NCBI RefSeq assembly: GCF_023065955.2
Contig: NW_026623100.1
Span: 71,552,727-71,616,726 of the forward strand
Length of the DNA: 64,000 nt
Direction: 5' to 3'
Source: Ursus arctos
Lineage: Eukaryota; Chordata; Mammalia; Carnivora; Ursidae
A program made the translations under genes and the position numbers. Positions 12,647 to 23,357 of the stretch are shown one piece after another. The notes beneath the pieces are model-generated. The model made no database searches and had not been told where the DNA came from. It saw nothing but the letters and a program-made list of their open reading frames with translations. Positions within the stretch are counted from its first letter, which is position 1. Each line of letters begins with the position of its first letter.

Positions 12647-13124
12647 CAGTTTGTATAACAAATTACCACAAATTAGTGCCTCAAAATAACATGAAGTTGT
12701 TATCTCATTGTGCTATGGGTCAGCAGTCTAACTCACTGGGCTAAAATCAAGATGCTGGCAATGCTGTGTTCCCTTCTGGAGGCTCTAGTGGGGAATCCAT
12801 TCTGTTGCCTTGTCCAGCTTCTAGAAGCTGCCTGTATTCCTCAGCTCATTACCTGTTTCCTCATCTTCAAACTCAGCAATGGAGAGTTGAGTCCTTCTCA
12901 CACTGCATCACTGTGACCTCCTCTTCTACTCCCTCTTCCACTTTTAAGACCTTATGATTACATTGGGTAATCCAGGATAATCTTGCTATTTAAGGTCAGC
13001 TACTTAGCAACCTTAATCACACTTTGTTTTATAACCTAACATATTCACAGGTTCCAGGGATGAGGACACAGACAGCTTCAGGAGCACAGGGATGAAAGTG
13101 GATATTATTCCGCCTGTATCAGTT
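12647..13124 (-). mobile_element. Solitary MLT1-type LTR (ERVL-MaLR), antisense
   Basis: The plus strand reads as the reverse complement of an MLT1 LTR: 'tataacaaattaccacaaa' at the left (the LTR 3' end), 'cactgggctaaaatcaaga', 'ccttctggaggctctag', 'gagtccttctcacactgcat', 'cttttaagaccttatgatta', 'ttcacaggttccagggat' and 'attattccgcct' at the right (the 5' end). The LTR spans about 12652-13119 and is flanked by a possible 5-bp duplication CAGTT (12647-12651, 13120-13124), the length expected for MaLR elements. No internal retroviral sequence adjoins it, so it is a solo LTR. Confidence 0.85.
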
Positions 13125-14304
13125 AAGCACTTAGCACAAAGAGTCAGCCATTAGACTAGATGTCGGGTTTCCAAGAGGAATAACTCTCAAGGGCTTCCAA
13201 CACTAGGAAATGGGCAAAAAATAATAAAACAATGTGGGGAAGTGATAAATAATCATCATAGGATAATACCAGAATGCCAATCCCACCTTATGTTGGAGGC
13301 TGGTAGCATGATAGAAGATTTTCTGGAGGTAGAGATGCCTGAGTTTAGTTCCTAATGGATCAATAGCCACCCAGTACATGAAGAAGAAGGCATTCCATCA
13401 CCCACATCCCTAATGTTCCCCAAACATGGAAACTTTCCCTCTTCTATTGCTTGGCTGATGAAATCTCCTGCAAATCACAAGGCTGATAGCAGCCAAATGG
13501 GGAATTCATTGAAGATTTTCAGTTGACAAATATATGCCGAGGACCCATGACATGTCAGAACATATGTGGCTATCAAAGCTGCAATGAAGGGCAAGACACA
13601 TGCCTTTTTGGTGTTAAGTATTACAGAGGAAGACTGGAAAAGTTCATGTGAAAAACGACTTAGGAGATAGGCTTATGAATCTGTCCAGAGAGGTGATGCT
13701 TTTCAGATCCCAAATCTTACAGGAAGAGAACAAATCTTCAGTCTCCCCAAATTCCTGATGAACAACAGATGCTACCCCCTTGAAGTTTATCATCACAAAC
13801 CAAAGTAATGGAAAGTCTGGGGCTCAACGACTAGGTTGTAGTTCTGGCTAACGTACTCCCGTGCCAGGGACAGAGATGCTGCAATCCACAGACGCCACTA
13901 TCATACACTGCTTATGACCCTACTGTTTACTTCCCAGCTCTTTCCATGGCACTGCTCTTTGAAGTGACCAGTCACTGGCCATGCTCCTAACTCCAGAGCT
14001 ATTCCCTGTCCCAGAGTTATGGAGTTTTACAGGCTTTTATGGGTTATAACAGAAGCCTGACTATCATTTCCATGTTATTTCTATGGGAAAACGTACTACT
14101 ATTCACTCCTAAATGAATTATAATGAAATTCCAGAGTATAACTATCCAGAGGTTAGGGAAGGACTAACCTTTACAGGGACTTAAAATTTTACCTGAAAAA
14201 ATGCAGCTAACTAAGCTCTCTTTAATCACTTGTGTGGCTGCACCACTTTTATTAACTTAACAACCAGTAACCAAACATTGTTTGCAGCAAGCAGAATGGC
14301 AAAT
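13125..14304. other. Unassigned noncoding DNA
   Basis: No repeat family or gene recognised over 1.2 kb; no simple repeats either. Confidence 0.4.
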
Positions 14305-14530
14305 GGAAACAGCAGGCATTTGGAAGCAATGGATCTCTGCTCAAATCCAGCTCTGCCACATACTAGTTGGGAGCTCTTGGATGAGTTACTTAACCTCACT
14401 AAATACCAATATCATCACTATAAAATCAGCTTAAATCTGTCACACTCACAGGATCAATAGGAAGATGAATGACTGAAGATATGTAAACCATGGGCCACCA
14501 TCACTGGAACAGAACAAGCACTAAAATAAA
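14305..14530 (-). repeat. MIR SINE, antisense
   Basis: 'ctcaaatccagctctgccac', 'tactagttgggagctcttgg', 'gagttacttaacctcact' and the degraded end near 14505 ('gaacagaacaagcacta') follow the reverse complement of MIR over nearly its whole length. Confidence 0.8.
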
Positions 14531-14678
14531 AAAGCTTTTGCATCAGCAACCTCTGCATTTATGTGGCCACATCACTGTTGGTTTGTTGTGTTGACGTGTC
14601 CCCTACTATCGGGAATTGGCCTAGTCCCCAAATCCAATTCCAAACACCTTTGAACAAATAGCATTGAAAATGTACCCC

Positions 14679-14682
<4 letters not shown>

Positions 14683-14715
<33 letters not shown>
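14683..14715. repeat. (TG)n microsatellite
   Basis: About 16 uninterrupted TG units; the minus-strand frame through it (14572-14781) is a repeat artefact. Confidence 0.95.
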
Positions 14716-14716
<1 letters not shown>

Positions 14717-16296
14717 GCACTATTGAATGCACAGAAACAGAAACTGGCTCTGAGTGCTTCTACTGAGTTGATGGGAGGCAAGAAGGTGATAAAGGAGAAA
14801 GAACTTCAATAAACTCTTATTTCTGGGACACTGCTGGCCCCTGAGTGCCTCGGGCCCTCACACTGACACAGCAAAGGTACATAGTCATGCCAATTACTGC
14901 AGAACACTTTAGAAAGGTTCATTGCTATGTATTATAATCCTGAAAATACCACATTCATACCAATAGGCTAGTCTCTGCAACATAGAAGTTCCTGTTTCTC
15001 CACCACAGAACTTTAAGACACTTTGAACATAAAGAGAGGGATGTCTGGAGAAGGTATATGTGCTTTGGAATTGACATTCCAACTTTTCTGCTGGTGGCTT
15101 TGAGGATCTTGAGCAAGACCTTTCTGTAATCCTTTCTAGATCTTGGTTTGTGAGATTCTAGAACCCCCAGTCCCTGCTGTTTTTACTGCTCTCAGCCCTT
15201 CAGAGCCTTCCAGAGTAAAATTTCTAAATTGGCATAGAAGGACTTCTTTGGCATCAAATGATTCTTATGAAACAGCACACTGATGAGTTAAATGAAACGA
15301 TTCAGAAAAATACCGATTAAATTTCCCCTTAAATACCCAGGGGTTTAGAAATTAAGCAAAACTGCTTGGCACTAGGCAGTCTGGATTTTAACAAACTCAA
15401 AATGTTTGAAAAGTGTTCAAGATGTTTTGACAAACAGAAAATGCCACTATGTTCTCTCCTCTCTCCTGACATCACCCTTCATCTGCCCAAAAGAAAGCAG
15501 AATCAGGGTGTTCAGGGTCTGGAGATCGGCTAGTGTCCCAGGAAGGGCTTTCTCTCATCAAATGGAATAATCCATAGTCCTTGTTTTAATGCTCACTAGC
15601 TTCTTTGTTCTGCTGCAAAGTGATACAGCTAGTTTGCTTGATCTTAAAAATGAAACAAAATAAAACTGAGTAACTATGAATAGTCTAAAGTGATGACCTT
15701 AACCAGTGAGGTCATATTTTTAAAGAAAAAAAAATTATTCCAATTATGTGAATAGAATATGTAATGTTGCCTGGCTTGAGCAGTGAATGCAATGAATGTG
15801 AAATGCCACCACTGTCAGACTTACAACATCACCACCAGTGGTCTGGGACACTGACCCTCACTTGCCTGTTCAAGGAGGGTTGTGATGTTTGGCAGGAAAT
15901 AGAAAGAATCCTGAGAGGCCATGTGGTTGAGTGAAAAGAGTACTGAAGGAGAAGTCAGAGTCTGGGCTTCAGCCCCAAACCACTGCTGCATCACCACAAA
16001 CAAGCCCAGATTCACACAGAAAGCAGCCGCCCACGTTGACCCCTCCTAAAAAATGATGTGTGGGTACAGTCTTTGAGGTAACTTCCAGTATTGGAGCATT
16101 CTAAGATATAGTCAGGTTATACTATTTGTACCTCCAGAAACAAGGAACATAGTTTTAAAACTTATACTGATAGATAAATCTGGGTCACTGACTTTCCAGT
16201 TTAATATAATTTTTCTAACAAATATTATCCCCTGTCCTAAGTGAGGAGACATATATATCCTTTCTCCTCAATGGAACTATATTAATAATACTCAGC
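14716..16296. other. Unassigned noncoding DNA
   Basis: About 1.6 kb with no gene or confidently placed repeat. The minus frame at 15821-16015 shows no family features. Confidence 0.4.
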
Positions 16297-16340
16297 CCAT
16301 CCATCCATCCATCCATCCATCCATCCATCCATCCATCCAT
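16297..16340. repeat. (ATCC)n microsatellite
   Basis: Eleven consecutive CCAT units, uninterrupted, ending at 'caatctaccc'. Confidence 0.95.
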
Positions 16341-16384
16341 CAATCTACCCAATTTTCTCAGCATCTTGCATACACAAAGTGTAT

Positions 16385-16545
16385 TCATTATCTCTTCTGC
16401 TTCTCAGAACCCTGACATGGATCAATTATCTATATCTCCAAATAATGCTCAAGGAAACTGATACTTCTCAAAGTGAATTCCTCAAGATGACAAAATGATA
16501 AGTGGCAACGCTGGGACTGAACTCAGGTCTACTGGGCTTGAATAT
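16385..16545 (+). repeat. MIR SINE fragment, sense
   Basis: 'cattatctcttctgcttctcag', 'aatgctcaaggaaactgat', 'gtgaattcctcaagatgac' and 'gtggcaacgctgggactgaactcagg' match the 3' half of MIR (deposit of '...gaaactgaggc...', '...gtggcagagccaggattc...'). Confidence 0.65.
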
Positions 16546-16601
16546 TTTCCTTGTAACATGGGCTGTACTCATCCCATCATCATTCTCTTCTCTAAGGCTG
16601 C

Positions 16602-16771
16602 AGAGGGAAGGAAGGAAGGAAGGAAGGAAGGAAGGAAGGAAGGAAGGAAGGAAGGAAGGAAGGAAGGAAGGAAGGAAGGAAGGGAGGAAGGAAAAGAGGA
16701 AAAAGAAAGGAAGGAAGGAGGAGGAGAGAAAGGAAGGAAGGAAGGAAGGAAGGAAGGAAGGAAGGAAGGAA

Positions 16772-16825
<54 letters not shown>

Positions 16826-16914
16826 AGAAAGAAAGAAGAAAGGAAGGAGGGAGGGAGGGAAAGGAGGGGAGGGGGAGGGAGAGAGAGAGAGGAAAGAGAG
16901 AAAGAGAGAGAAAG
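16602..16914. repeat. 313-nt homopurine tract: (GGAA)n and (GAAA)n
   Basis: No pyrimidine occurs on the plus strand across 313 nt. It holds 19 uninterrupted GGAA units at 16606-16681, a mixed GA patch, 11 more GGAA units at 16732-16775, 12 GAAA units at 16776-16823, then GAAGAAA, GGGA and GA runs. Open frames on both strands read through it as Lys/Glu/Arg/Gly or Ser/Phe/Leu/Pro strings and are not genes. Tracts like this are prone to triplex (H-DNA) formation and length change, and GGAA arrays are known binding sites for ETS-family factors; neither is shown to act here. Confidence 0.97.
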
Positions 16915-17349
16915 TCATAGCTTTCGAGCTACAGAGCAGCAGCAAGCCAGTAGGCTCTTTCCTGCGGTTTTGATGACCCAGAGCCATTTGGATAATTACC
17001 AGGCTGAGACTGGTGAGACCCAGCCATTCTTTGGCAACTCAGTATAAGGATACACGAGAAACAGTTTCCATTGTCTACTCCCAATTCCCCAGTCATGTCA
17101 GCAACCAAGCTGGGCTGGTTTGGGTTTTCTCATGGCAATCAGAGTCAATTTCAAGATTTAAAAGCCAAGTTCATGCTAGAGAACACAGAGCCACACCTTT
17201 TCCCTTGTCATTTTATATGATCTGTAAACTCTTTCTGTAACTGCGAAATCAGGAAGCTGAAAGGCACCCAAGTGATATTATCATAGAGCTGGGGTTGATG
17301 TTTTATAGCACATAGGGACTGATATCAGAGCCACAGAGATGAACATGTT
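16915..17349. other. Unassigned noncoding DNA
   Basis: No gene or repeat recognised between the purine tract and a weak MIR-like segment. Confidence 0.4.
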
Positions 17350-17520
17350 ATCATAATAGTTTCAAACAATCACCGTGTACCCCAGACATTTATCATGCTT
17401 TACAGCCTACAAAACCCTGTTAAATTTATTACATCACTTGGTCAGCAATACAGCTTTGTGAGTTAGAAAAGGTGAGGATTTCGCTCCTGCTTTGCAGATG
17501 AGGAAAGTGAGAATTGCCCT
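17350..17520 (+). repeat. MIR-like fragment, weak
   Basis: 'gacatttatcatgctttacagc', 'acagctttgtgag' and 'ctgctttgcagatgaggaaagtgag' follow the MIR core in order but with much divergence. Confidence 0.4.
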
Positions 17521-17639
17521 CTTGGTAAATGGCATCCACCCAGTTGCCTGGAGGGGAAGCTGGACAGGATCCTCTCACCTCCATCTCCCTCACTTATCAC
17601 AGCTCGTTCATCACCAACTGCTGGCCTTCCCTCCACCCA

Positions 17640-18180
17640 AGTATGCATCAGATCCATCCACTTCTCTGCATATTCCCCACGGCGGTTCCAGTCAAAACAT
17701 CATCTGCCCCTGTCTGCACCTTCACAGCAAGGATCTCACGGGTCTCCGTGTTCTTCCCTGCTTTCTGATGCTCAAATCTGATCTCCAGTCCTTCAGCGGC
17801 ATGGCACAGACTTCAGCGTGAATCCAGACTCTTGATTTTTCCCGTCCTCCCCACAGCCTCTGTTTCTGGCTCATTCTCCTCACCATGTCTCTCTCCTTTG
17901 TGCTCTGTGCTCCAACCACACTGGGCTTCTTTTAGTTCTCAAACTCCCCATGCCCTCTTTTGTCTTAGCGTCTTCCCACATGTCATTTCCCTGCTGGATG
18001 TCTTTCCAGTCCTGTCCCCTTCTTGTCCCCATTTCCCTTTTCCATATCGATTTGTCTTCCTATCTTATTTCCCTATGACTTCCCTCCCCCAGGACTGGAA
18101 TCTACATAGCCCAAGACTTACTCAGCGCCTGATTATCATTTAAGAAGTGTTCATGAGCATATCTTTTCAGGAATAAGTGA
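17640..18180 (+). repeat. L2 LINE fragment, sense
   Basis: A long pyrimidine-rich segment that follows the L2 3' region: 'accacactgggcttctttt', 'gttctcaaactccccatgcc', 'cacatgtcatttccctgctgg', later 'ggactggaatctacatagcc', and an end in 'aataagtgaatgaat'. This explains the overlapping plus-strand frames at 17492-18143, which are degenerate and not an open reverse transcriptase. Confidence 0.7.
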
Positions 18181-18835
18181 ATGAATTAAGTCTCACCAAA
18201 GGCCTCAAGCCAGGGTTTTTACACATCAGTTTACATTTTGCCCCAACAAACATCTATTTATATAGAATAACTGTGAATAGTACCTCTCTGTTTAAAATTG
18301 TCAGGTCACCTGATGGCGCGTACATGCAGTCAAACTTTCCATCTTTCTTCCCAGACAGAGCAGCTGCCCTGAATCCTGAGTCCTTTTCTGGCTCACTGAA
18401 ATTGGCCTGTATCGTGGAAAAGAACTGGGTAGCCCCCTTCCCTCTCTCCCTTGAGCCAAGAACCAATGTGAGGGAGCCAGCTTTGTGGCCATTCCTCAAA
18501 GTTCCTCTCCGCAAAGGGCTCCTTGAATCTTAAGAGTATTCAGAACCCTAAGATTCCTGGGTCATGAGGTTTCCTGACTTGCTATTGCTACAAAGTGCAG
18601 GAGGGGAGTCTGGCACGTCTAGAGGGGTTTATGGGTTGCAGCAGCATTGAGGCATTAAGCCATGGGCATTCTGGAGAACCAGATGGCTGAGTAGGGAGGA
18701 CCCCAGCTCCTACACATGATAGCAAAGTAGACACTCTCCTGGAATAGTATCAGAGGCCCTGATTCAAAGCTGAGTCCATCTCAGAGCATGTAAATCATAA
18801 GCCAGAGTAGCCACGCTGCAGAACTCCTCTTAATC
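18181..18835. other. Unassigned noncoding DNA
   Basis: Frames at 18177-18533 (plus) and 18254-18514 (minus) overlap and neither shows a family signature. No repeat placed. Confidence 0.4.
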
Positions 18836-19064
18836 CAGGGTTCCTCACCTGCAGCACTATTGCCATTGTGGACGGGATAATCCTTTCCTGTGTATGTGTG
18901 GGGGGCTGTCCTGTGCACTCTAGGATCTTTAATGGCCTCCTTGGCCTCCACCCTGTAGAAAGGAATAGTAACCATGCCCCTCTACACCCCCAGATGTGGC
19001 AACAAAAGTGTCACCAAACATTGCCAAAATCCCTTGGGAGAATGGGAATGAAGTTGAGAACCAG
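18836..19064 (+). mobile_element. MER5A-like nonautonomous hAT (Charlie) DNA element
   Basis: Near-complete match to the MER5A order: terminal 'cagggttcctcacctgcagcactattg', 'gacgggataatcctttc', 'gggggctgtcctgtgcactctaggat', 'ggcctccaccctgtagaaa', 'cccccagatgtggcaacaaaa', 'caaacattgccaaaatccc', and terminal 'gttgagaaccag'. The ends are the expected short inverted repeats (GGTTCCTCA / TTGAGAACC). Any 8-bp target duplication has decayed. No transposase is encoded, as usual for this family. Confidence 0.88.
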
Positions 19065-19704
19065 AGATTTAATGGAACATAGCACCTTGGGCAAGTTACA
19101 AAAAAATGCTTCTCATCTAATTTTCCTCATCAGCCTAAAAGAAATAATTTAAAAAAAAAAACACTAAAAATGTTTCTAATATTTTTGTGATGACTAATGA
19201 AAATATTAGGTGTGTAGTATTTAGCCTAGTCCTGGTGCAAAGTAGGTGCTCAGAAAATATAGCTGCGTGAACATGCAGAAAGTATGTTGCCCATGAAAGA
19301 AAGTAACTGAGACTCTAGGAGAAAGAGAAGTGCTGCCAGAGTTGTCTCCTCTGACCTTGTAACTGGGAGCCAGGTGACCCCCAATGCACATCCACAGGGA
19401 CAGAAACTCCAGTGGGGAGAGGAGTGTAAGAACACTTTGCTAAAGCCAACAAACTTTACAAATGCACCTCATTTTGCCACACAATGAGATTTCTTCTGGG
19501 GTCTTCTTTCCGCCTGCCTCCAGAAGGGATCAATTTTATGTGTGGGTGGTGTATGTCGGGGGTTCTGCTATGGACAGTGTTTTTGTAGAAGCTGTCCCAG
19601 AAGGAGGTCCATGGTGGCCTCGCCAGAGAAAGGCAGCAGCACATGCAAGGAGACACATATGCAACACAGGAAAGGCAGAGGTCTCACTGGGAGGCAGAGG
19701 TGGG
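19065..19704. other. Unassigned DNA with a MIR-like scrap
   Basis: A short antisense MIR-like end ('gtcctggtgcaaagtaggtgctcagaaa') lies near 19228-19256. Frames at 19456-19788 overlap on both strands without family features. Confidence 0.4.
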
Positions 19705-19870
19705 TATGAGACTCAGTCCTGCTACTCGTGGGAAATTTGGCACACAACCACTCTGAGCTTTACTTGCTTCGTTACAGGGAAAGGGTAAGAAGCAAATGGA
19801 ATAATATGTGCAAGTCACTTGGCATAGAGCTGGCACATAGCAATCACATAAACAATGTAAGCATTGATAA
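19705..19870 (-). repeat. MIR SINE, antisense
   Basis: 'agactcagtcctgctactcg', 'ctctgagctttacttgcttc', 'ggcatagagctggcacatagcaatcacataaa' is the reverse complement of MIR in order. Confidence 0.65.
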
Positions 19871-21029
19871 TATTAACTATTACTGAACCAGCTTGCGCCA
19901 TTATTGTTTTTAGCACTACCATCATTATTGCCCAGGGTGGTTTACAGAGCATTATTGTTATTAACTTCAGACCTGCCACCTTCTGGTCAGCAGGGCCATC
20001 CATCTGTCTCCTGGATTCAGGAGGCTGTGATGTAGGCAGGTCGTTTTAGCCCACTTCCCTGTGAAAAACATTTTGGGTAAAAATCTGTATAGTCTCTGGT
20101 CCCAGGACATCAAAGTGGCTTTATCTCTCTTGGCAGGTTAGGCTACTAGGAATACTGAACATTTTTCTGTCACACCCATTGCCAAGGGTGCAATTTGGGA
20201 AAACAAATAGGGATTTACAGATAGCAACTTTCCTCTTCTTCTATTGATAGCCTGAGATAATTCATGGCTAGGTTTGGACAAATGCAAAAATGTGCATTTA
20301 GTTTGAATTTGGATTCATTCCTCATGAATATTAGTCATCTCAGCCTAAAATGCAAGCCCTTCTCTGTTTCAACAGATGGGAGGATGCACTGTGGAATCAT
20401 ACTATAGCACAAGGGGAAAACAAGAAGGTTGAAATTAAATTTAAGGATAAGTCTTGGCACAGTGGCAGCAGAGTGTGCAGCACCATATATTTCCCTACAA
20501 AATAAGGAATGTGCTCTTAGGTGTGGCTTGCATTCTTGCACAAACAATGGGATGGGAATATTTATAAACCATGTTTGCTTGATGATTTAACTCACTGTAG
20601 GAATATTTTTTGCATATAACTCTTCATAAAGAGTTTCCTTTTACTGAATGCCTAAATCAGAAACTGGCTCAGCATATGTCAGGTTCCATTGTCAATGATG
20701 AAAATACGATGCTGGAGCCGTGCTACCTTTCATGTCCCCTTCTGCCAGTTGACATTCCACTGTTTCCTGAGAGCACGGCTGGTGGATCCTACAACATGGC
20801 AGAAAATGGACCAGTGTTGGACCAGCTGGTGATCCTGAGGTGTGTGTGTTGTGTGTGCGGGGCTGGGTGGGAGGATAAAGAAGCAGGAGAGAAACAGGGG
20901 GGAAAGGAGGAGGGTGAAATAAAATGAAAAAGGAAGAAAAGAATTGGAGCAGGAGAACTTCATATTCATGCTTTTTTCCACTTCAACATACCAATTAATA
21001 AAATTCAATAGAAAATGCACTTGTTAATT
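19871..21029. other. Unassigned noncoding DNA
   Basis: About 1.2 kb; a TG-rich/G-rich patch at 20836-20920 is the only compositional feature. The frames at 20610-21020 have no family signature. Confidence 0.4.
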
Positions 21030-21090
21030 CCACTGATGAATTTTTGTTGAGCACCTACTATGTAATAGGCACTGGGGCAAAATTAAACTT
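21030..21090 (+). repeat. Short MIR/L2-like fragment
   Basis: 'tttttgttgagcacctactatgtaataggcactgggg' is the conserved phrase shared by MIR 5' regions and L2 antisense 3' ends; too short to assign further. Confidence 0.55.
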
Positions 21091-21234
21091 TAATGATAAT
21101 AAACCCAGAATTCATCTAACATCAAATAGCTAGAGAACATTAGCTCCAATTATTACTTTTTAAAAATTTCCATTAACTGGCGTGCCACATGCCAATAAAA
21201 TAATAATTCTTGCCCTATAAGAATAAACAAAAGG

Positions 21235-21436
21235 CAGGGTGCCTGGATGGCTCAGCCAGTTAAGGCACTGACTTGTGATTTCAGCTCAGGTCATGATCTC
21301 CGGGTCATGAGATGGAGCCCACGTGGGGCTCCACGCTGGGTGTGGAGCCTGCTTAAGATTCTCTCACTCCTTCTCCCTCTGCCCCCTCCCCACCTCTCTC
21401 TTTCTCCCTCTAAACAAATAAACAAACAAACAAAAG
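21235..21436 (+). repeat. Carnivore SINE, older type
   Basis: Head 'cagggtgcctggatggctcagccagttaagg', 'gctcaggtcatgatctccgggtcatgagatggagccc', a CT-rich middle and a tail of (AAAC)n 'aaacaaataaacaaac'. Flanking 'aaacaaaag' occurs on both sides (21225-21233 and 21428-21436), but it merges with the tail, so the duplication is uncertain. Divergence marks it as older than the copies at 22345 and 42711. Confidence 0.93.
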
Positions 21437-21834
21437 ATGACACAAGATTTTGAAGTCTTTCTATATCAAAGAAAGAATGGTATTCACTATGGTTCACTGT
21501 AATATATTTTTATTAACATCGGAATTCACTGAACACAAACCCTATGCATTATATCTAACACACCTTTTAATGTCATGTTATTAATTATCTAGGAATTTCC
21601 ATTGCCTTCTAGGTGACCAATCAACTTCTTAGAAGCAGTTCCGGTTAGCTAGGGGTCACCCAGAAAACTTTTTTAGATATATAAAATTTAGAACTTCAGT
21701 TTTGTAAGAGATTCTAGAGATCATGGTGTCTGAACACTCCTCCACTTAGAGATGAGAAAATGAAGGAAAAGAAATAAGATGACCGGAACCATTTCATTGC
21801 AAATCTTTCTAAAGAGTGGATCAGACACAGCTAA

Positions 21835-22060
21835 ATTTTGTTGAGTACTTCTTCTGTAACTGACTTAGTTGCAGACACCTTCATCCATATAATCTCCTTC
21901 AATCCTTTATAGAACACCTTCAGGCAGATATAATGTTCCATATTTAACACAGAAGGAAAGAGAAGTTTTGAGAAGGTCAGTGCCTCATCCTGGGTCACAC
22001 ACAGTTGATCTCCTTACTTCAAGATAGAAGTCTCACTATGTATATTGTAGTGAGTAAAGA
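21835..22060 (+). repeat. MIR SINE, sense
   Basis: 'tgttgagtacttcttctgtaactgac', 'ataatctccttcaatccttta', 'tttaacacagaaggaaagag', 'aaggtcagtgcctcatcctgggtcacacacag' track MIR from the 5' part to the 3' part. Confidence 0.72.
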
Positions 22061-22330
22061 AGAGATGATACTACCCAAATTCTCAAACTTCCTCGTACCT
22101 TTAATAAAATAGTTTGATGAAACTATTTTGTCATTAGCCTTTGTATGCTATAGACTTTTTTTCTTTTCTTCTTTTTTAAGAAGACTTTTCCATGTATGAG
22201 ATTTTTGTGAGTGAGAAATTAAGATATAAAACTATTTATTTATCAGATTCCCAGAATCCATATCATACCATTGGCTACATCAATTATCTATTTTCTAACT
22301 CTTCTTAGAAGAAGGATTTTTTAAATTATT

Positions 22331-22560
22331 AAAAGAACATTTTAGGGGCGCCTGGGTGGCACAGTGGTTAAGCGTCTGCCTTCGGCTCAGGGCGTGATCC
22401 CGGCGTTATGGGATTGAGCCCCACATCAGGCTCCTCTGCTATAAGCCTGCTTCTTCCTCTCCCACTCCCCCTGCTTGTGTTCTCTCTCTCGCTGGCTGTC
22501 TCTATCTCTGTCAAATAAATAAATAAAATCTTAAAAAAAATAAAAGAAAAGAACATTTTA
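22331..22560 (+). repeat. Ursid-type SINE with perfect 14-bp target duplication
   Basis: The body is 22345-22546: 'ggggcgcctgggtggcacag', 'gggcgtgatcccggcgtt' , 'gagccccacatcaggctcctctgct', 'gcctgcttcttcctctcccac', ending in AAATAAATAAAATC plus A tail. The flanks aaaagaacatttta (22331-22344 and 22547-22560) are identical. The 'gggcgtgat' and 'cctctgct' variants define the subfamily I associate with bears. Low divergence and the intact duplication suggest a fairly recent insertion. Confidence 0.96.
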
Positions 22561-22775
22561 GATAGTAACTGCAAAAAAAAAATTGTCGGTGAAAACAGGG
22601 TCACTTTCATAGCTTATTAAAGAGGAAACAAATTTTTTATAGCCCCAGCTTAGCTCTAATTGGGTGAGTAATTAGGGCTGATAACAGGATCTTACTGGGT
22701 GGAGTAAAGCAGTCGTACCTAGGTGACTTGCCCCCACTGCAAAGCAGCTTTCTCAAAATTACTGGAGGTGATATT

Positions 22776-22778
<3 letters not shown>

Positions 22779-22810
<32 letters not shown>

Positions 22811-22984
22811 TTTGGAGAGGGCACACATGTGGGCGGGGTGGGGAGGGGCAGAGGGAGAGAGAGAATCTTAAGCAGGTTCCATGCCCAGTGCGGAGCCAAT
22901 GCAGGACTCCATCTCACAACTCTGAAATCATGACCTGAGCTGAAATCAAGAGTCTGTTGCTTAACCAACTGAGCCACCCAGGCA
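22779..22984 (-). repeat. Carnivore SINE, antisense (3' half of composite unit)
   Basis: The plus strand shows a (TTTA)n tail, a GA-rich middle ('ggggcagagggagagagagaat'), 'gacctgagctgaaatcaagag' and the head 'ttaaccaactgagccacccagg'. Its left edge abuts 'ctggaggtgatatttta' (22762-22778), but no matching copy follows its own right end at 22985. The partner duplication lies after the next SINE instead (23341-23357). Confidence 0.93.
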
Positions 22985-23170
22985 TTTCTGAAGTCTTGTT
23001 AGCAAAGAGTCAATGCTGATTTCTAGAGATAAATGAGCTGATGGTCATGCAATAATCATTCAACTATCTGATTAACATCCCCAGTCAATGTCAGAAAGTC
23101 AAGGTAAGTGTGGAATGTGGGTCAGGGAGTTCTAGTATAAGGGGGTTTGCATTATTCTACTTAGGGAACT

Positions 23171-23340
23171 TTTTCTTCTTCTTTTTTGTGGGGGAGGAGG
23201 GGCAGAGGGAGAGAGAGAATCTTTAGCAGGCTCCGTGTCCAGCACAGACCCCACCCAGGGTTTGATCTCAGGACCCTGAAATCATGACCTGAGCTGAAAT
23301 CACGTCAGGCACTTAATGAATGGAGCCACCCAGGAACCCC
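23171..23340 (-). repeat. Carnivore SINE, antisense (5' half of composite unit)
   Basis: The plus strand reads a CTT-rich tail, 'ggggcagagggagagagagaat', 'tttagcaggctccgtgtccag', 'tttgatctcaggaccctgaa', 'gacctgagctgaaatcacg' and the head 'gagccacccaggaacccc'. The head ends exactly at the right-hand copy of the 17-bp duplication. Its tail is short and impure, as expected if it was carried as internal sequence. Confidence 0.92.
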
Positions 23341-23357
23341 CTGGAGGTAATATTTTA

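Larger units (their letters stand above)
22762..23357 (-). mobile_element. Composite SINE-spacer-SINE retrotransposition unit
   Basis: A 17-bp direct repeat (ctggaggtRatatttta; one mismatch) flanks the block exactly: 22762-22778 and 23341-23357. The block, read on the minus strand, is SINE (23340-23171), about 186 nt of non-SINE spacer (23170-22985), SINE (22984-22813) and an A-rich tail (22812-22779). Neither inner junction has a target duplication of its own. Read on the minus strand, the SINE and spacer sequence has no TTTT, so no RNA polymerase III stop. The simplest reading is one read-through transcript inserted as a unit; recombination between SINEs is the alternative. Confidence 0.7.

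Noticed and set aside
16495..17047. Open frames of 131-181 codons on both strands, rich in Lys/Glu/Arg/Gly or Ser/Phe/Leu/Pro
   Set aside because: They exist because the purine tract contains no stop codon in several frames; there is no protein-like sequence outside the repeat.
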